A stretch of DNA of 64,000 nt, taken from assembly GCA_951804985.1 (NCBI GenBank), contig OX638133.1, forward strand, positions 73,786,367 through 73,850,366, given 5' to 3'. A program made the translations under genes and the position numbers. The first letter of the stretch is position 1. Every line of letters starts with the position of its first letter. Below are positions 10,921 through 23,177 of the stretch, one piece after another. The stretch is from Dryomyza anilis. Taxonomy: Eukaryota > Arthropoda > Insecta > Diptera > Dryomyzidae. Below the pieces are notes generated by a model, which saw only the letters and a program-made list of their open reading frames with translations, was not told the DNA's origin and did no database searches.

Positions 10921-12827
10921 TATTAATTATAATGGTAAACATTTAAAAACCGAAGAAGAAGAATTATTGTAATTAATAAATTGTAGTGCATATGATAGCT
11001 TTCGACCTTTATTATTTTTAATTTATTTCGGTTTTAAAAACTTCATTTTTATATATTTTTTATGTATTTACTCGGTTTTTTTCACACACACCTTCATCCT
11101 GACATAACCTTACACCCATTATAAAAATAAATAAAATATTCGGGTTCCTTGCATCCTAGTTTTATCTAAAAATTCGAAAAAAACCGCAGGTAGATTCGGG
11201 TTAATATTATGTGATATAAAAAAAGGTTAAACTGGAAATGTTCATGAGTAACACAAAACATAAAATGTAGCAGAGAGTTTATTTGATTATCGTAAGATAA
11301 TAGTGTAAAATTATCGAACATGACAAATAACGATAGTAAAATAAACTAGCCTTATCGCTTTTAAAAACGTATTTTATCACATTTATTGCATTTATCACAT
11401 GTACCTATATCACATGTATTTTTTATTATACAAAAGCAAATGTAATTTAAACTACCAAATACCTACGTAAATACAACATCACTAACATGGGTGTTCATAT
11501 GTTTAGTTATGCCCGTAACTTCAACGAGTAGATATCTATTGGTGTTCGTACCGAACAGATATCTCTTACCTATCCGGTGTTTTTACTCCTTAACTATGCG
11601 TTGAAGTTACGAAATTTTGCTTACACGATAGATAACTAAGCACCAGTAGATATCTATTCGTTGAAGTTACGGGCATTAGTACGTAACTGCGTAACTCGTT
11701 GCTATCTAAAATATATCGTATTCTCATAGATTTAGTGAGCTCGAGAGCGCCGCGTTGATCAGCAGTACGTTCTGCAACTGCTTGAAAGTTCTTTAGTCGG
11801 TCAGTAAAGTCGTTAGCCGACCAGCTGTTTTTTATTGTTCTTTTTTTCACCAATATTTATACCTTTTGACATTCAATTAATGTTCGTTTCCACAAAGTGT
11901 CAAGTGCATATAAATTAAAACCATACGGACTATGTGACCTGTTGATTTATCTAATTTGTGAAATTAATATAAAATAGTAACTATCTTAAATTCTGTGATT
12001 AAAAAAAGAGTACGTGCAGTAATATTTTTGTGTTCTCAATTCGTTTTCGCTTTTGTTTACAACGCACTGATTATTTTGCTCATGGCTAACAGGTGGTTTT
12101 TTGCAGTCTGTGTTTTAATTACACGTGAAAAAAAAATATTATGCAAAAAATTATAACAATATGAACGTTAATAATAATCGCATATGTCGGATTTTGTACT
12201 TAGTTCATTTACATATTGAATTGTAACACATGCTCAAAATTTTAATGAACTGTAACAAATTCTATTAAGTTCTTTAATAGGCACATTTTATAAATAAAAT
12301 CTACAGAGTTGATCAATTTGAGTGTAGTGAATAAATTTTTATATATAAATCAAAAATAAACTGGCATTTTTTAGTATTCGTTCAAAATCATATTGCAATT
12401 TTTGTGTTTTCTTTTATAATATCATTTGATTTTTCAATATTTATTGAATTTAACTTTATTATTTTGAATCTTAAGTTATAGTCTCAATTATCGGCACGAA
12501 AATAATATTTTTTGTGTATAATTTGTTTAGATTAAATTTTATATAATCTCTGTCAATTCAATTTATCCAATTCAATATTTTCTATAATCTAGCTATTGTG
12601 GACATTTAGCGAAACACATAAATAATAAAAATCTTCTTTTTAAAGTGGGGTTTATTATGATCGATTACGAAAAATCCAAGTGTGACCCTAAGCACAAAAG
12701 AAAACATATCAAAAACATCCGTAATAAATTAGAAAAATAATTAGATTAATAATTTCATCAAATCTGTTGAATTTTATAACTAATCCGAAATTATATACAA
12801 ATTTATAAAGGTTCAAATGAAAATTTA
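10921..12827. other. AT-rich, no gene; holds one short palindromic element
   Basis: Nothing coding. The hairpin element at 11509-11676 is listed separately; the rest shows no structure I can name. Confidence 0.4.
11509..11676. mobile_element. 168-bp palindromic element with 36-bp inverted repeats
   Basis: ATGCCCGTAACTTCAACGAG... (11509-11544) pairs with 11641-11676 with two mismatches. Size and structure fit a small MITE. No clear target duplication can be read and no second copy is in the window. Confidence 0.7.
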
Positions 12828-14512
12828 ATTTATCAATTTTTCACTAAAAATTAAATATTTCACTAAAATTTGAATTTTTCATTAAATATTAATTTTTTAT
12901 TTTTTCACTAAAAATTCAATTTTTCACTAAAAATTCAATTTTTCACTAAAAATTCAATTTTTCACTAAAAATTCAATTTTAACTAAAAATTCCAATTTTC
13001 ACTAAAAATTCAATTTTTCAGTAAAAATTCAATTTTTCACTAAAAATTCAATTTTTCACTAAAAATTCAATTTTTCACTACAAATTCAATTTTTCACTAA
13101 AAATTCAATTTTTCACTAAAAATTCAAATTTTCACTAAAAATTCAAATTTTCATTAAAAATTCCAATTTTCACTAAAAATTCCATTTTTCACTAAAAATT
13201 CAATTTTTCACTAAAAATTCAATTTTTCACTAAAAATTCAATTTTTCACTAAAAATTCAATTTTTCACTAAAAATTCAATTTTTAACTAAAAATTCAATT
13301 TTTCACTAAAAATTCAATTTTTCACTAAAAATTCAATTTTTCACTAAAAATTCAATTTTTCACTAAAAATTCAATTTTTCACTAAAAATTCAATTTTTCA
13401 CTAAAAATTCAATTTTTCACTAAAAATTCAATTTTTCACTAAAAATTCAATTTTTCACTAAAAATTCAATTTTTCACTAAAAATTCAATTTTTCACTAAA
13501 AATTCAATTTTTCACTAAAAATTCAATTTTTCACTAAAAATTCAATTTATCACTAAAAATTCAATTTTTCACTAAAAATTCAATTTTTCACTAAAAATTC
13601 AATTTTTCACTAAAAATTCAATTTTTCACTAAAAATTCAATTTTTCACTAAAAATTCAATTTTTCACTAAAAATTCAAATTTTCACTAAAAATTCAAATT
13701 TTCATTAAAAATTCCAATTTTCACTAAAAATTCCATTTTTCACTAAAAATTCAATTTTTCACTAAAAATTCAATTTTTCACTAAAAATTCAATTTTTCAC
13801 TAAAAATTCAATTTTTCACTAAAAATTCAATTTTTAACTAAAAATTCAATTTTTCACTAAAAATTCAATTTTTCACTAAAAATTCAATTTTTCACTAAAA
13901 ATTCAATTTTTCACTAAAAATTCAATTTTTCACTAAAAATTCAATTTTTCACTAAAAATTCAATTTTTCACTAAAAATTCAATTTTTCACTAAAAATTCA
14001 ATTTTTCACTAAAAATTCAATTTTTCACTAAAAATTCAATTTATCACTAAAAATTCAATTTTTCACTAAAAATTCAATTTTTCACTAAAAATTCAATTTT
14101 TCACTAAAAATTCAATTTTTCACTAAAAATTCAATTTTTCACTAAAAATTCAATTTTTCACTAAAAATTCAAATTTTCACTAAAAATTCAATTTTTCACT
14201 AAGAATTCAATTTTTCACTAAGAATTCAATTTTTCACTAAAAATTCGATTTTTCACTTAAAATTCAATTTTTCACTTAAAATTCAATTTTTCACTAAAAA
14301 TTCAATTTTAACTAAAAATTCAATTTTTCACTAAAAAAATTCAATTTTTCACTAAAAAAACAAATTTTCACTAAAAGTTCAATTTTTCACTAAAAATTCA
14401 ATTTTTCACTAAATATAAAAATGAAATTTTTCATTAAAAATAAAATTTTCCACAAAAATAAAATTTTCCATTAAAATAAAATTTTTCACCAAAAATTCAA
14501 TTTTTCATAATA
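12828..14512. repeat. 19-bp minisatellite array (about 88 units) with higher-order repeats
   Basis: The unit CAATTTTTCACTAAAAATT repeats with few variants. Variant units recur in blocks: TCCATTTTTCAC at 13181 and 13732, and CAATTTTTAACT at 13277 and 13828, both exactly 551 bp (29 units) apart. The edges are more degenerate than the core. No spacers and no genes. Confidence 0.95.
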
Positions 14513-15149
14513 TTTAATATTAAAAGTAAATTGAATTTTTAGTATTTTACACTAAAAATTCAATTATTTGCTATATCAATTTTTTATTTAAATACAATTT
14601 TTCATAAAAATTGTATATTACAATTATTTTATTAAATAATAAATTCTGATGTTTTAAAATATTTGTATTAATGGTTAATTTGTTATTCCACTGCCACACT
14701 AAGTAATTGGCACTACTTAAAACATTTCAATTCCAGCTTTCGCTATTCTTTGTTCAGGGCCATGTGCGCTACGTCACTTAGAATAAGAAACGATTTTCCA
14801 GCCATCGAATTCACCAAATGCCTGCCCCGCTTAAAGTCAATTGCCAAAACCTCTGTGTGACGACGTGTATGGCATATAAATACGACTCATGAAGTCAAGG
14901 TCCAAAATAATTACGTGTTGTTCGTTTTGGCGCAAAGTTTATTGTACGACTCGGCGTTGTAATAATTTTTTTTGGAATGCTTAGTTTTGACAATTTTATA
15001 TTTGTAGAACCAATAATGAAAAAAAAAATTAAATAAAACTTAATAGTAATATTTTAGATATATTATTTTATTTTTAATATGTTCTTTATAAAGTGCTGAT
15101 AATTTGAATGTAGATAAAGTTTGCCAGTGCGTTGACTTTTTTGTATCTA
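14513..15149. other. Non-repetitive, higher-GC island near 14690-14960
   Basis: Apparently single-copy sequence with a TATAAATA at 14877-14884. No ORF of note on either strand. A promoter reading is possible but unsupported by a downstream gene. Confidence 0.3.
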
Positions 15150-15151
15150 TA

Positions 15152-15808
15152 CACTCAAAATAAAAAGTCTGCTATTAATAGCAAACTCTGACTGCTAAAT
15201 TTTAGCACACTTTAATTTGCATTTACAGCAACTTTTATCTGCAATAGCGAACTGTTTGCTGGGAATCTTAGTTCTGCTAGTTATCAAGATCGTGCTAGTG
15301 TCACTGGTGTACATATTGCTAGTGTAGCTAACCTGCACTAGATGGCGCCGTAGTCACTAGACGCAGCAGCTAAATGTGTCTATTATTCGTAGACTCACAT
15401 TCGACAAAATGTTTTTTTTAAAGAGATATTTCTTATACGTAATAATAATACACGCATGCAAGAGTGAAATAGTGAAATAAAGATAAAATAAAAATATGAG
15501 ATAAATAAATATAAATATAATAGAAAATAATATAAAAATAAAAAAAGTATATCAGAAATAAAAAGAATATTAAAATACAAAAAAAAAAATTTTTTTTTTA
15601 TTTTCTTTTTTTTATGAATTGGAGTTAACAGCAAAAAAATTGTTAAAATAGCTAAAATTGTCTGCTCGAATAGCATAAAAAAATATCACTGAAGCAGTAA
15701 ACTGTCATTTGCTTTTTCAGCAGAATCCGGAGCTTTCCTCTTTTCAGCTAACATTTTTGCATATTGGCAACCTTTTTTGCTACTGTTACAGACTTTTTAT
15801 TTTGAGTG
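15152..15808 (+). mobile_element. Intact TA-flanked MITE, CACTCAAAATAAAA family
   Basis: Perfect 20-bp terminal inverted repeats (CACTCAAAATAAAAAGTCTG at the left, its complement at the right), flanked by TA at 15150-15151 and 15809-15810. 657 bp, no transposase. The TA duplication suggests mobilisation by a Tc1/mariner-type transposase in trans. Confidence 0.9.
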
Positions 15809-16164
15809 TAGGAAAACTTTTCTATTTTTGTTTTTATATATAAAAAATAGTACTGATAGCAGCAATGTCTATAAATTTTATATGTTTTGATTCATAATGG
15901 GATTTATATCGTTTGACTTTCAATTTAAATTTTTCTTATTTGTTTTCTGATACAAAAACATCTGCTTCTTTGTCATTATTGTAAAGAGATGCGAAAACAG
16001 CTGGCATATAAATATTTTTTGTATAAAGTCTTTTAAATCTCAATGGATAACTTTCCGATGGAGAAAAATATATAAAGTTTATTTAAAATGATTAAATTTT
16101 CGTATATAGGAAACTCAAAAAAAAAAATATTTTATATAAATTATAAATTTAATAAAATTAGTAT

Positions 16165-16222
16165 GAGATGTTGTTAGCCCCAGTCCAGGTTAGAACATGG
16201 AACCTTTCGGCTGGCACTAACC
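16165..16222 (-). mobile_element. SINE fragment (tRNA-like head only)
   Basis: GATGTTGTTAGCCCCAGTCC... to ...CTCTGAGCTACCGACGC matches the 5' head of the SINE family on the minus strand. The body and tail are missing. Confidence 0.75.
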
Positions 16223-16406
16223 TCTGAGCTACCGACGCAATATATATATATTTCCGAAATAAGGGTGATATATTCTAGATGTTATAAAGGGTTTAAAAAT
16301 AGACTTAGCTAGTTTTGATCCGCAAATATGGACATTTTTCCAAGCAACATTAATTTTCCATTTGCTATATGCAAAAAAAATGTTTGGCAAATATTTTTAA
16401 ATAATA

Positions 16407-16642
16407 ATGCCAATCGATAGGAGCGTTAAAAAACAAACAATTAATACCCTTACACCACTATTTTATCTTGCACCAATAAAGAATTATAGCAAAAAAACGA
16501 AAAGATTCGCCCTTTCGGCATGACAAGATTTTCAATTTTTCCAATTTCTTCAATTTTTTCTATAACTCCTTATTGGTGCAATATAAAATTGAGATGTAAA
16601 TGTATTAATTGTTTGTTTTTAAAGCACCTATCGATTGGCATA
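16407..16642. mobile_element. Inverted-repeat element, about 240 bp
   Basis: ATGCCAATCGATAGGAGCGT...ACAAACAATTAATAC at the left pairs with GTATTAATTGTTTGT...CCTATCGATTGGCAT at the right (about 42-bp arms). An inner pair, TTGCACCAATAA and TTATTGGTGCAA, also folds. MITE-like, no ORF. Confidence 0.75.
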
Positions 16643-17389
16643 ATTCATTAGATCATTGGATCATCTTTGGATCATCATAGGATCATTGACTTTGGCAAGA
16701 CAGTGACTATTTATTAATTGGATATATAAAAGTACATCCTGCTACATAATAAAATGTGCACTAAAGAAAATGTTAGTAAAGTGATTTAAAAATCAAATAT
16801 TATGTAAAAAAAAATATAGATATTAGAGCTTTTTGATACGAATCTGACGATAACTAATGGATCTTAAAAATGTATAATATGCAGAGAAAGATCGATGATG
16901 AAAAGCATTGGCTTATTTATAGTTTTAATTTAAGTAAACGACCATGTCGGTCGGATAATCCATTTGAAATCGATTTTATATGCAATTTAAATTTAATCTT
17001 TACCCGGTCTGCCATGTCTCGATACCCCGATGCTTTCCTGAATGACTTCAATGAAAAAAGTTCGATCTCTTACCCATTCTATTTTTTTAAATTCTCTTAC
17101 ATTCAAATTTTTTGACAATGTACGATATTTAAATATTTATTTTATAGAAATCGCAATACTTTTTGATGCAATCTTAGACTTTAATTATTTTTTTGTTTGA
17201 TATCGTTCCTATTTCAAGAAATTTCTTGTTCCGAGAAAATTTCGACAAAAAATATCTCATACCAAAAAATGTCTCAATCTCGCTATGAGAAAGTATTATC
17301 AGTGAGAAGTGAATTCTTCTTTTTCTAGCATTGATTTCATAACGATATCGGAACGAATTGTATTCTAGGTAATTTCAATTTCAAAAATT

Positions 17390-17765
17390 TCCATATTTAG
17401 TGAAAATTAGATTATTTTTTTTTGTGAAAATTTTAATTTTTAGTGAAAATTAAAATAATTAAATTATTTGGAATAAATTGAATTTTTAGTGAAAAATTGA
17501 ATTTTTAGTGAAAAATTGAATTTTTAGTGAAAATTTGAATTTTTAGTGAAAATTTGAATTTTTAGTGAAAAATTGAATTTTTAGTGAAAAATTGAATTTT
17601 TAGTGAAAAATTGAATTTTTAGTGAAAAATTGAATTTTAAGTGAAAAATTTAATTTGTAGTGAAAAATTGAGTTTTTAGTGAAAAATTGAATTTTTAGTG
17701 AAAAATTGAATTTTGGGTAAAATTGAATTTTTAGTGAAAATTTGAATTTTTAGCTAAAAATTTAA
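17390..17765. repeat. 19-bp minisatellite, second locus, opposite orientation
   Basis: GAATTTTTAGTGAAAAATT units in tandem, the reverse complement of the unit at 12828-14512. About 17-19 units, more diverged at both ends. Confidence 0.9.
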
Positions 17766-20342
17766 TTTGGAATGCAAAATTAAATCTCTACGTTAAATTA
17801 AATTGTTCTTTTGTCTAAAGTGCTCTTAGGAATTTAGACATATATTTTCATCTTGTGATCTTTATTTGATCTGTATTACATTAATTAGTTAAAAGATTAA
17901 GGGAGGAATAAACTTTTTACTGACGTCATAAAAATTATAATTAGTACATAAAATTAAAAATATAAATGAACTAGGAAATAAAATAATTATTTTGCACTTT
18001 TAACTCTGGCACTTTTTAGTATGGCACTTTATAATTTAGCATCTATTAATAGTTCATTGATATTTGTGGAGTTTTTGAACATTTTAATTAAAAACTGACT
18101 AAGTTTACGACTTTTGTATTTTATTTCAACTCATCATATAAAATCCACTTAGCCAAAATACCCTTGTATTTGTTTTTCACAAAAAACAAAAATTCTTTAG
18201 ATAGTTGCGCTCAATTCACACCCTGTTATCAGTGTTGTCCGACATTTAGTGATGTGTTAAACTATTGTATGGTGGCTTGTGATAATCAACGTACCTAAGT
18301 ACTATAAATAAGCAACCCACATTAAATGTATAAGTAATCCGTTCCTCCATACCAAATGTCACCACAACAAATCTGTTCTAATCTTTTACATAGTAATTTT
18401 ATTTTGTTGAGTTTGTGTCTAATTTTGTTAATTCGTTATTAATCAATAACAGTCTAACCAACTGCATAACACTATATAAATATTTGATTTCAAAGATAAC
18501 AGAATTTCGGGTATTTCTCCATTATTTATAGGTGCTTTTTCTATAATTCTCTTAAAGTACTTATGGTTTTTTTTTTGTTTTTTTTTATTCTATATATATT
18601 TTTTGTTATATATTTTTTATGTTTGTTCTAGTTGTTAATTCGCTGATAACTTGCTGACAGTGCTTTTAGTTTGTGTTCAGTATTAATCGGTACGTCAATG
18701 AAATCGGTTACGCTGCTGTAATAAATACCTCGACTAAGTAAAACAAAAAATAAAACATAATTCGGTGTAATTAAATTTATTATAAATACATAGATTGTAG
18801 TAGGTGTATCCAATATGAATAAATGATACACTGTCAAAATTGGTCTGATAAAAAATAAAGTGCTATGATAAAGTGTTTTTTTTTTTCAATTATGAAATGA
18901 TTAATGTGCCAATGTTTATTAAGAAGTCATTAGTAACAATCGAATTTATTATTTTCAAAGCTGATTTCAAAGATTTTAATAACAAAATAATTTAATTTAT
19001 AATGTTTAAATATATCGTAAATTTACTGATTAATACTAAAAAAAAGAGTTTGATGAATTTTAGTTACTTCTTATCATTTGATTCAAATTTGGTCTTCGTT
19101 TTTAAGAAATTATACATTTTTAACTTAACTTTAACTTCAGTGTCTTTGGGTATTGATACCGCTAAATTTATAATTTCTCAAAACAAACCTATACGAATCC
19201 CAGTGCATTATGCAATGCTTTTGTTCTAAATATCAAATGTTTCATACTTCATATATATTTTGTATTCCAATGAATTTCACCGCATATGGTGCCGATTACT
19301 ATTTTAAACATGACTTTCGTTGTTAATGTGAAATTAAATAAATGATTCAGTGCACTAACCCAATTAGTAAGGTTTAAGTTATTAATACTGATATTACTAC
19401 TTAAATTGAAAATTCGCAAGTCTAATTATGAGAACAGCAAACTTCAATAGAGCCGGTGAAAATGGGTAACGGAGAAATAAACGGTTATTGCTTTAATACA
19501 TGATTTAAATTTGTATGCAAATTTAAAAGAAAACCTTTATTAAATTGGAAACATTTAATTAATTTTAAGTAATGTTCGAATGAATTTTTTATATAAATCA
19601 ATTTGTTTCAGAAACGAGTACATATTTTGAATTTAGAGAAAAATGTTAATGCTGCACGCAGGGGAAAAATGGCCCTCCCAAACATATTAGCAGCAAACAA
19701 CGTATTTGTTTGGAGATTGCTGCAAACATAATATATGTTTGGGATATGCGCCATAAGGAAACACAATTTATGTTTAGCTCTAAATATAATATATTTGTAC
19801 TGATGCAAACATAATATATATTTGGGATATGGAAACATAACTTATGTTTAGCTCTGAAAATAATAATACATTATTTTTGAATATAATATGTTTGGCTATG
19901 AATATAATTTTTTTTGATGGGAATATAAATATGTGTACAGGCAAATATAAAATGGTTAGGCATAAGCATCATTTTGTCGTCGCGCATAACTTTCCAATTA
20001 TTATTATTTAAAGATATTTGACATAATAATACAAAAGATATTTAATTAAAAATAATTTACCAACTTCAGGTAAAATGTGAACAGAATAGTATATACGCAA
20101 ACCGATATCCACAAATAAATGCATGTAGCGTGAAACTTAAACATAATTTTATTAGCAATTCAATTTGCAAAAATAATTATATTTACAAACCATATATTTA
20201 GTGTTTTGTAAATAGATTATATTTGAGTTCAAACATATCCAATTACATATTTCGCTGGCCGACTTCCGAATTCAAAATGCACATTTTTAATTGTTATGAA
20301 TAGAATCTGGAAATGCTTAAATGTTCACCAAAATCATATCTC
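17766..20342. other. AT-rich, no gene; AACATATATGTTTG-rich stretch
   Basis: 2.5 kb without a supported gene. 19670-20230 contains two imperfect copies, about 90-100 bp apart, of a GCAAACATAATATATGTTTGGGATATG block. Confidence 0.4.
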
Positions 20343-21955
20343 ATCAAGTTCTATCGTTTTCTTTTAAAAAGCTATCCTCATAAAATTATATATATTCGAA
20401 TAAACTCAAAAATGTTTTTTTTGCATTTTGTAGTATTTAATAGTATTTCCCAATTAAAGCAACAATTACTCCCATTGATTAATTTCAGTATCAAAAAAAT
20501 GTTAATAATATAGAAAAACTATTACTAGTATGGTAAATTCCATGGTATTATTATAATATGCGAGGTGAACTTAACACAACTTACCGTGCCCTTTGGCAAA
20601 ATATTACACCCAGAAAAAAAAAATCGCTCAAATCCCATTAAAATTGATCAATAGGACGATTATTGATTTAATAGTATACAAAAATTAAATCTTTTCATAT
20701 AAACTCATGGTATTTTCTAGTATTTAATGGTATTTTCCGAATAAAATAATTATTAGTCCTATTGACTATTTTTAATAATAAAATCTCGATCTTTAATCAT
20801 CAATAGATTCGTTATAAATTAGAAAAAACAATTCAGATAATATGTTTAAGAGATCTCTACAAATATTAATACTATATGGCATTTTGTATTTCAAGGCGAA
20901 GTCAAAACATTCAAATCAAATTCCAAATTAGGAGATTACTATTGATGGTATAGATATTTGTCTACACTAATAGTGAGAGGGTATATTCAGTGTATATTCA
21001 GTGTATATTCTATGAAAGGAAATTCTTTCAGTATTGAAAGTTTGTAGTTATTTTCAGGATTTGTAAACATTGTGACCCCTGGACTACATCTCGAACACGT
21101 TATCGCATATAACTTTCATAATTCATACTAACTATCATTAATAACTAACTAACTATACGAATTTGCCTACTTGTTGTAAACTAGATTCACATTATAGGAA
21201 AAAACGATATTAGTTACAAAGTTCAGGCATATTCAAAGTATTTCACACATATGATGTTGAAGTATTTTATGCATGAAAATAATAAGATTGACGCTGACAC
21301 TGTTTAAACCTAGAAATTTCCGGAAATATGAAAATTTGATATACAGAAATCAAGATAAACTCAGATTTTAGACAACTTATATAACTGGGCAGTCGGATAT
21401 TAAAAACGAGAGAAATCGATTGATTGTGACCCATACCCAACCTTGTGAACTATCTGGAGCACAATGATTTAAAAACATATGTTCATGTCTGGATATTTCC
21501 AAAGCGGCAGAAGAAAGGCACTCGTAGCAAAAATAATTAGTACAAGTTCTACGCCAAGTAATATTAATATGTGTCGAGACCTCTTAAACATATCATCTGA
21601 ATTACTTTTCCGAATTTATAACTAATAGTGATTGAAGATCGAGAGTAAATAAAATGTTTAACTATATCAAAACATCATATTTAGCATTTGTAAAATTTTC
21701 CCAAAGGGCACGGACAGTTCTGTAAGGTCCACCTCGCATATCATAATAATACCATGGAATTTACCATACAATTAATAGTTTTTTTTTATATTATTTAAAA
21801 TTTTGTTTGATACTAAAATTTATCAATGTGATAAATTGTTAATTTAATTGGATAATACTATTAAATACTACACAATGAAATTAACAAATTTTTGAGTTTA
21901 TGCGAATATTTATTATTTTATGACAGCTTTTTAAAAGTAAACGAAAGAACTTGAT
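20343..21955. mobile_element. Composite element with about 280-bp inverted repeats
   Basis: 20343-20625 is the imperfect reverse complement of about 21682-21955. Shared blocks include ATCAAGTTCTATCGTTTTC, TAGTATTTAATAGTATT, TGGTAAATTCCATGGTATTA and ATATGCGAGGTG. Inside, at 20605, TA|CACCCAGAAAAAA and the following 200 bp match the left part of the MITE at 54865-55070, whose right end is missing here. A mini-me-B scrap lies at about 20960-21090. No transposase ORF. Confidence 0.75.
20960..21090 (+). mobile_element. mini-me subtype B fragment
   Basis: CTACACTAATAGTGAGAGGG, GGAAATTCTTTCAG and AAAGTTTGTAGTTATTTTCAGGAT match the copies at 2947-3497 and 35934-36640. Internal parts are missing, and GTATATTCAGT is repeated. 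Confidence 0.6.
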
Positions 21956-22004
21956 CGGTTATTCCTTTATTCGATGGATATCGACTTTTCTCTAGGGTCG
22001 TTCT

Positions 22005-22345
22005 TTACGAGATGTGATGGATGGCGTTCTCTCAGAACAACATTCTATCAATTCTGCAGTTGCACAGGTTTCCATCATATCCCCGTCGCTATTTTTGGTA
22101 TTTATCAATGATCCTCTGTCATTGAGCCAGAACCAAATTATTCCTTTGCAGATGACAGTAACATTTGTCATTCATATTCGTTCAACAAGTGTCCAAACTG
22201 TGTGGAGTGAAAGACGCACTATTAATCAATCTCCGAGTGATCTCCATTGGAATGATCATATATTTGATATGTCGAAAGAAGCAGCAAGTGCATCGTTTTT
22301 TTTTAAATAGTGTAAGACTTACCTCACTTCTGCTGACTTACACAC
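22005..22345 (+). pseudogene. Decayed non-LTR retrotransposon reverse transcriptase fragment
   Basis: One frame reads ...VSIISPSLFLVFINDPL, like the conserved GSVLSPxLFLIFINDL region of LINE reverse transcriptases. A shifted frame then reads YSFADDSNICHSYSFNKC, with the catalytic box FADD at 22145-22156. The first frame resumes with LHWNDHIFDMSKEAA, and another shift gives CKTYLTSADLHTTY. So palm-domain motifs are present in order, but with at least two frameshifts and a deletion between FADD and the downstream part. It is dead. The clade (jockey-like group) is a guess. Confidence 0.8.
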
Positions 22346-22358
22346 TACCTATAAATAC

Positions 22359-22499
22359 ATATCGACGCGTCTCACGAAAACCAGCACGTTTCCATTGGCT
22401 TGCGAAAAATGGCACAATTTGCATTACAAATAACAAGTAAACATGCTGTTTTTCGTAAGCAAATTGAAACGTGCTGGTTTTCGTAAGAAGTGTCGATAT
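22359..22499. repeat. Inverted repeat with about 55-bp arms
   Basis: The left arm starting ATATCGACGCGTCTCACGAA (22359-22413) is the imperfect reverse complement of 22445-22499, which ends ...AAGTGTCGATAT. Both arms share CGTGCTGGTTTTCG or its complement. The roughly 30-bp loop carries no gene. It abuts the end of the dead reverse transcriptase. Confidence 0.8.
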
Positions 22500-22980
22500 A
22501 TGTAATAAAATAAAACGAAATTGTCTAGGGTATTTTTACTGATTATAACTTTCAACATAAATACTTGAATTATACCTATTATTTTCGTCGGATATTGTTA
22601 TACGATGTCAAACATGATAGATCACGCAAATTTTTAATTCCAGTAAAGGTATATATGTAATGAGTTTGATTTATCTAGGGTATATAATTTCATACAGCAG
22701 ATACTGAACACTCTCAAATGCAATATAAAACTCTTCTCAGAAAATTGTCATTTGTATTTTTACACACAGACTATGTAGGTGCATCAAGCAGTCTATACTA
22801 ATCCCTATAATATTCGATATTACATTTAATCTAATCATTCTTTGATTATTTTGCTAATATATTGACGTGAGAAAACATAAACAAATTTATATTTAGCTAA
22901 TCTAAAAGCATTCTAAAATTTCTGGCAGAGTTTTGCAAAATTATTACTGAAGTATCGCGAGTAACACAATTAAAAACACG
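22500..22980. other. Upstream region of Fatp
   Basis: AT-rich, with no clear TATA/initiator pair and no repeat that I recognise. It presumably holds the Fatp promoter or 5' UTR, by position only. Confidence 0.3.
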
Positions 22981-23177
22981 ATGAATGTGCAGCTGGAGCT
23001 AAACTATCGGCAGAAGAAAGGCACCCGTCTGCTAACCTCAATCTGCGGACTTTTTACCTTTCTGCTAGTCAAGGATCACACAAAGACATGTATGGCTTTG
23101 GGCGCCATCTGGGCGCTAATGCTGAACAATCCAAAGATTGTTTATGCCTTGGCGACTACTTTCAAACGGGACATAAT
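22981..23177 (+). CDS. Fatp: Fatp exon 1 (start codon, membrane anchor)
   Basis: Encodes residues 1-65 plus two bases of codon 66. It starts MNVQLELNYRQ and has two hydrophobic stretches (around TSICGLFTFLLV and MALGAIWALML), as expected for the N-terminal membrane segment of FATPs. The donor is AAT|GTAAAT. Reading through the donor gives an immediate stop, which supports splicing here. Confidence 0.85.

Larger units (their letters stand above)
15809..17389. other. AT-rich, no gene
   Basis: Contains a SINE head (16165-16222) and an inverted-repeat element (16407-16642), listed separately. The 81-codon ORF at 16870-17115 has no recognisable domain and is taken as chance. Confidence 0.4.

Noticed and set aside
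12828..14512. CRISPR-like array
   Set aside because: Contiguous 19-bp units with no unique spacers, in a eukaryotic sequence; it is a minisatellite.
14877..14884. TATAAATA as a gene promoter
   Set aside because: No convincing initiator or coding sequence follows; TATA-like strings are expected by chance at this AT content.
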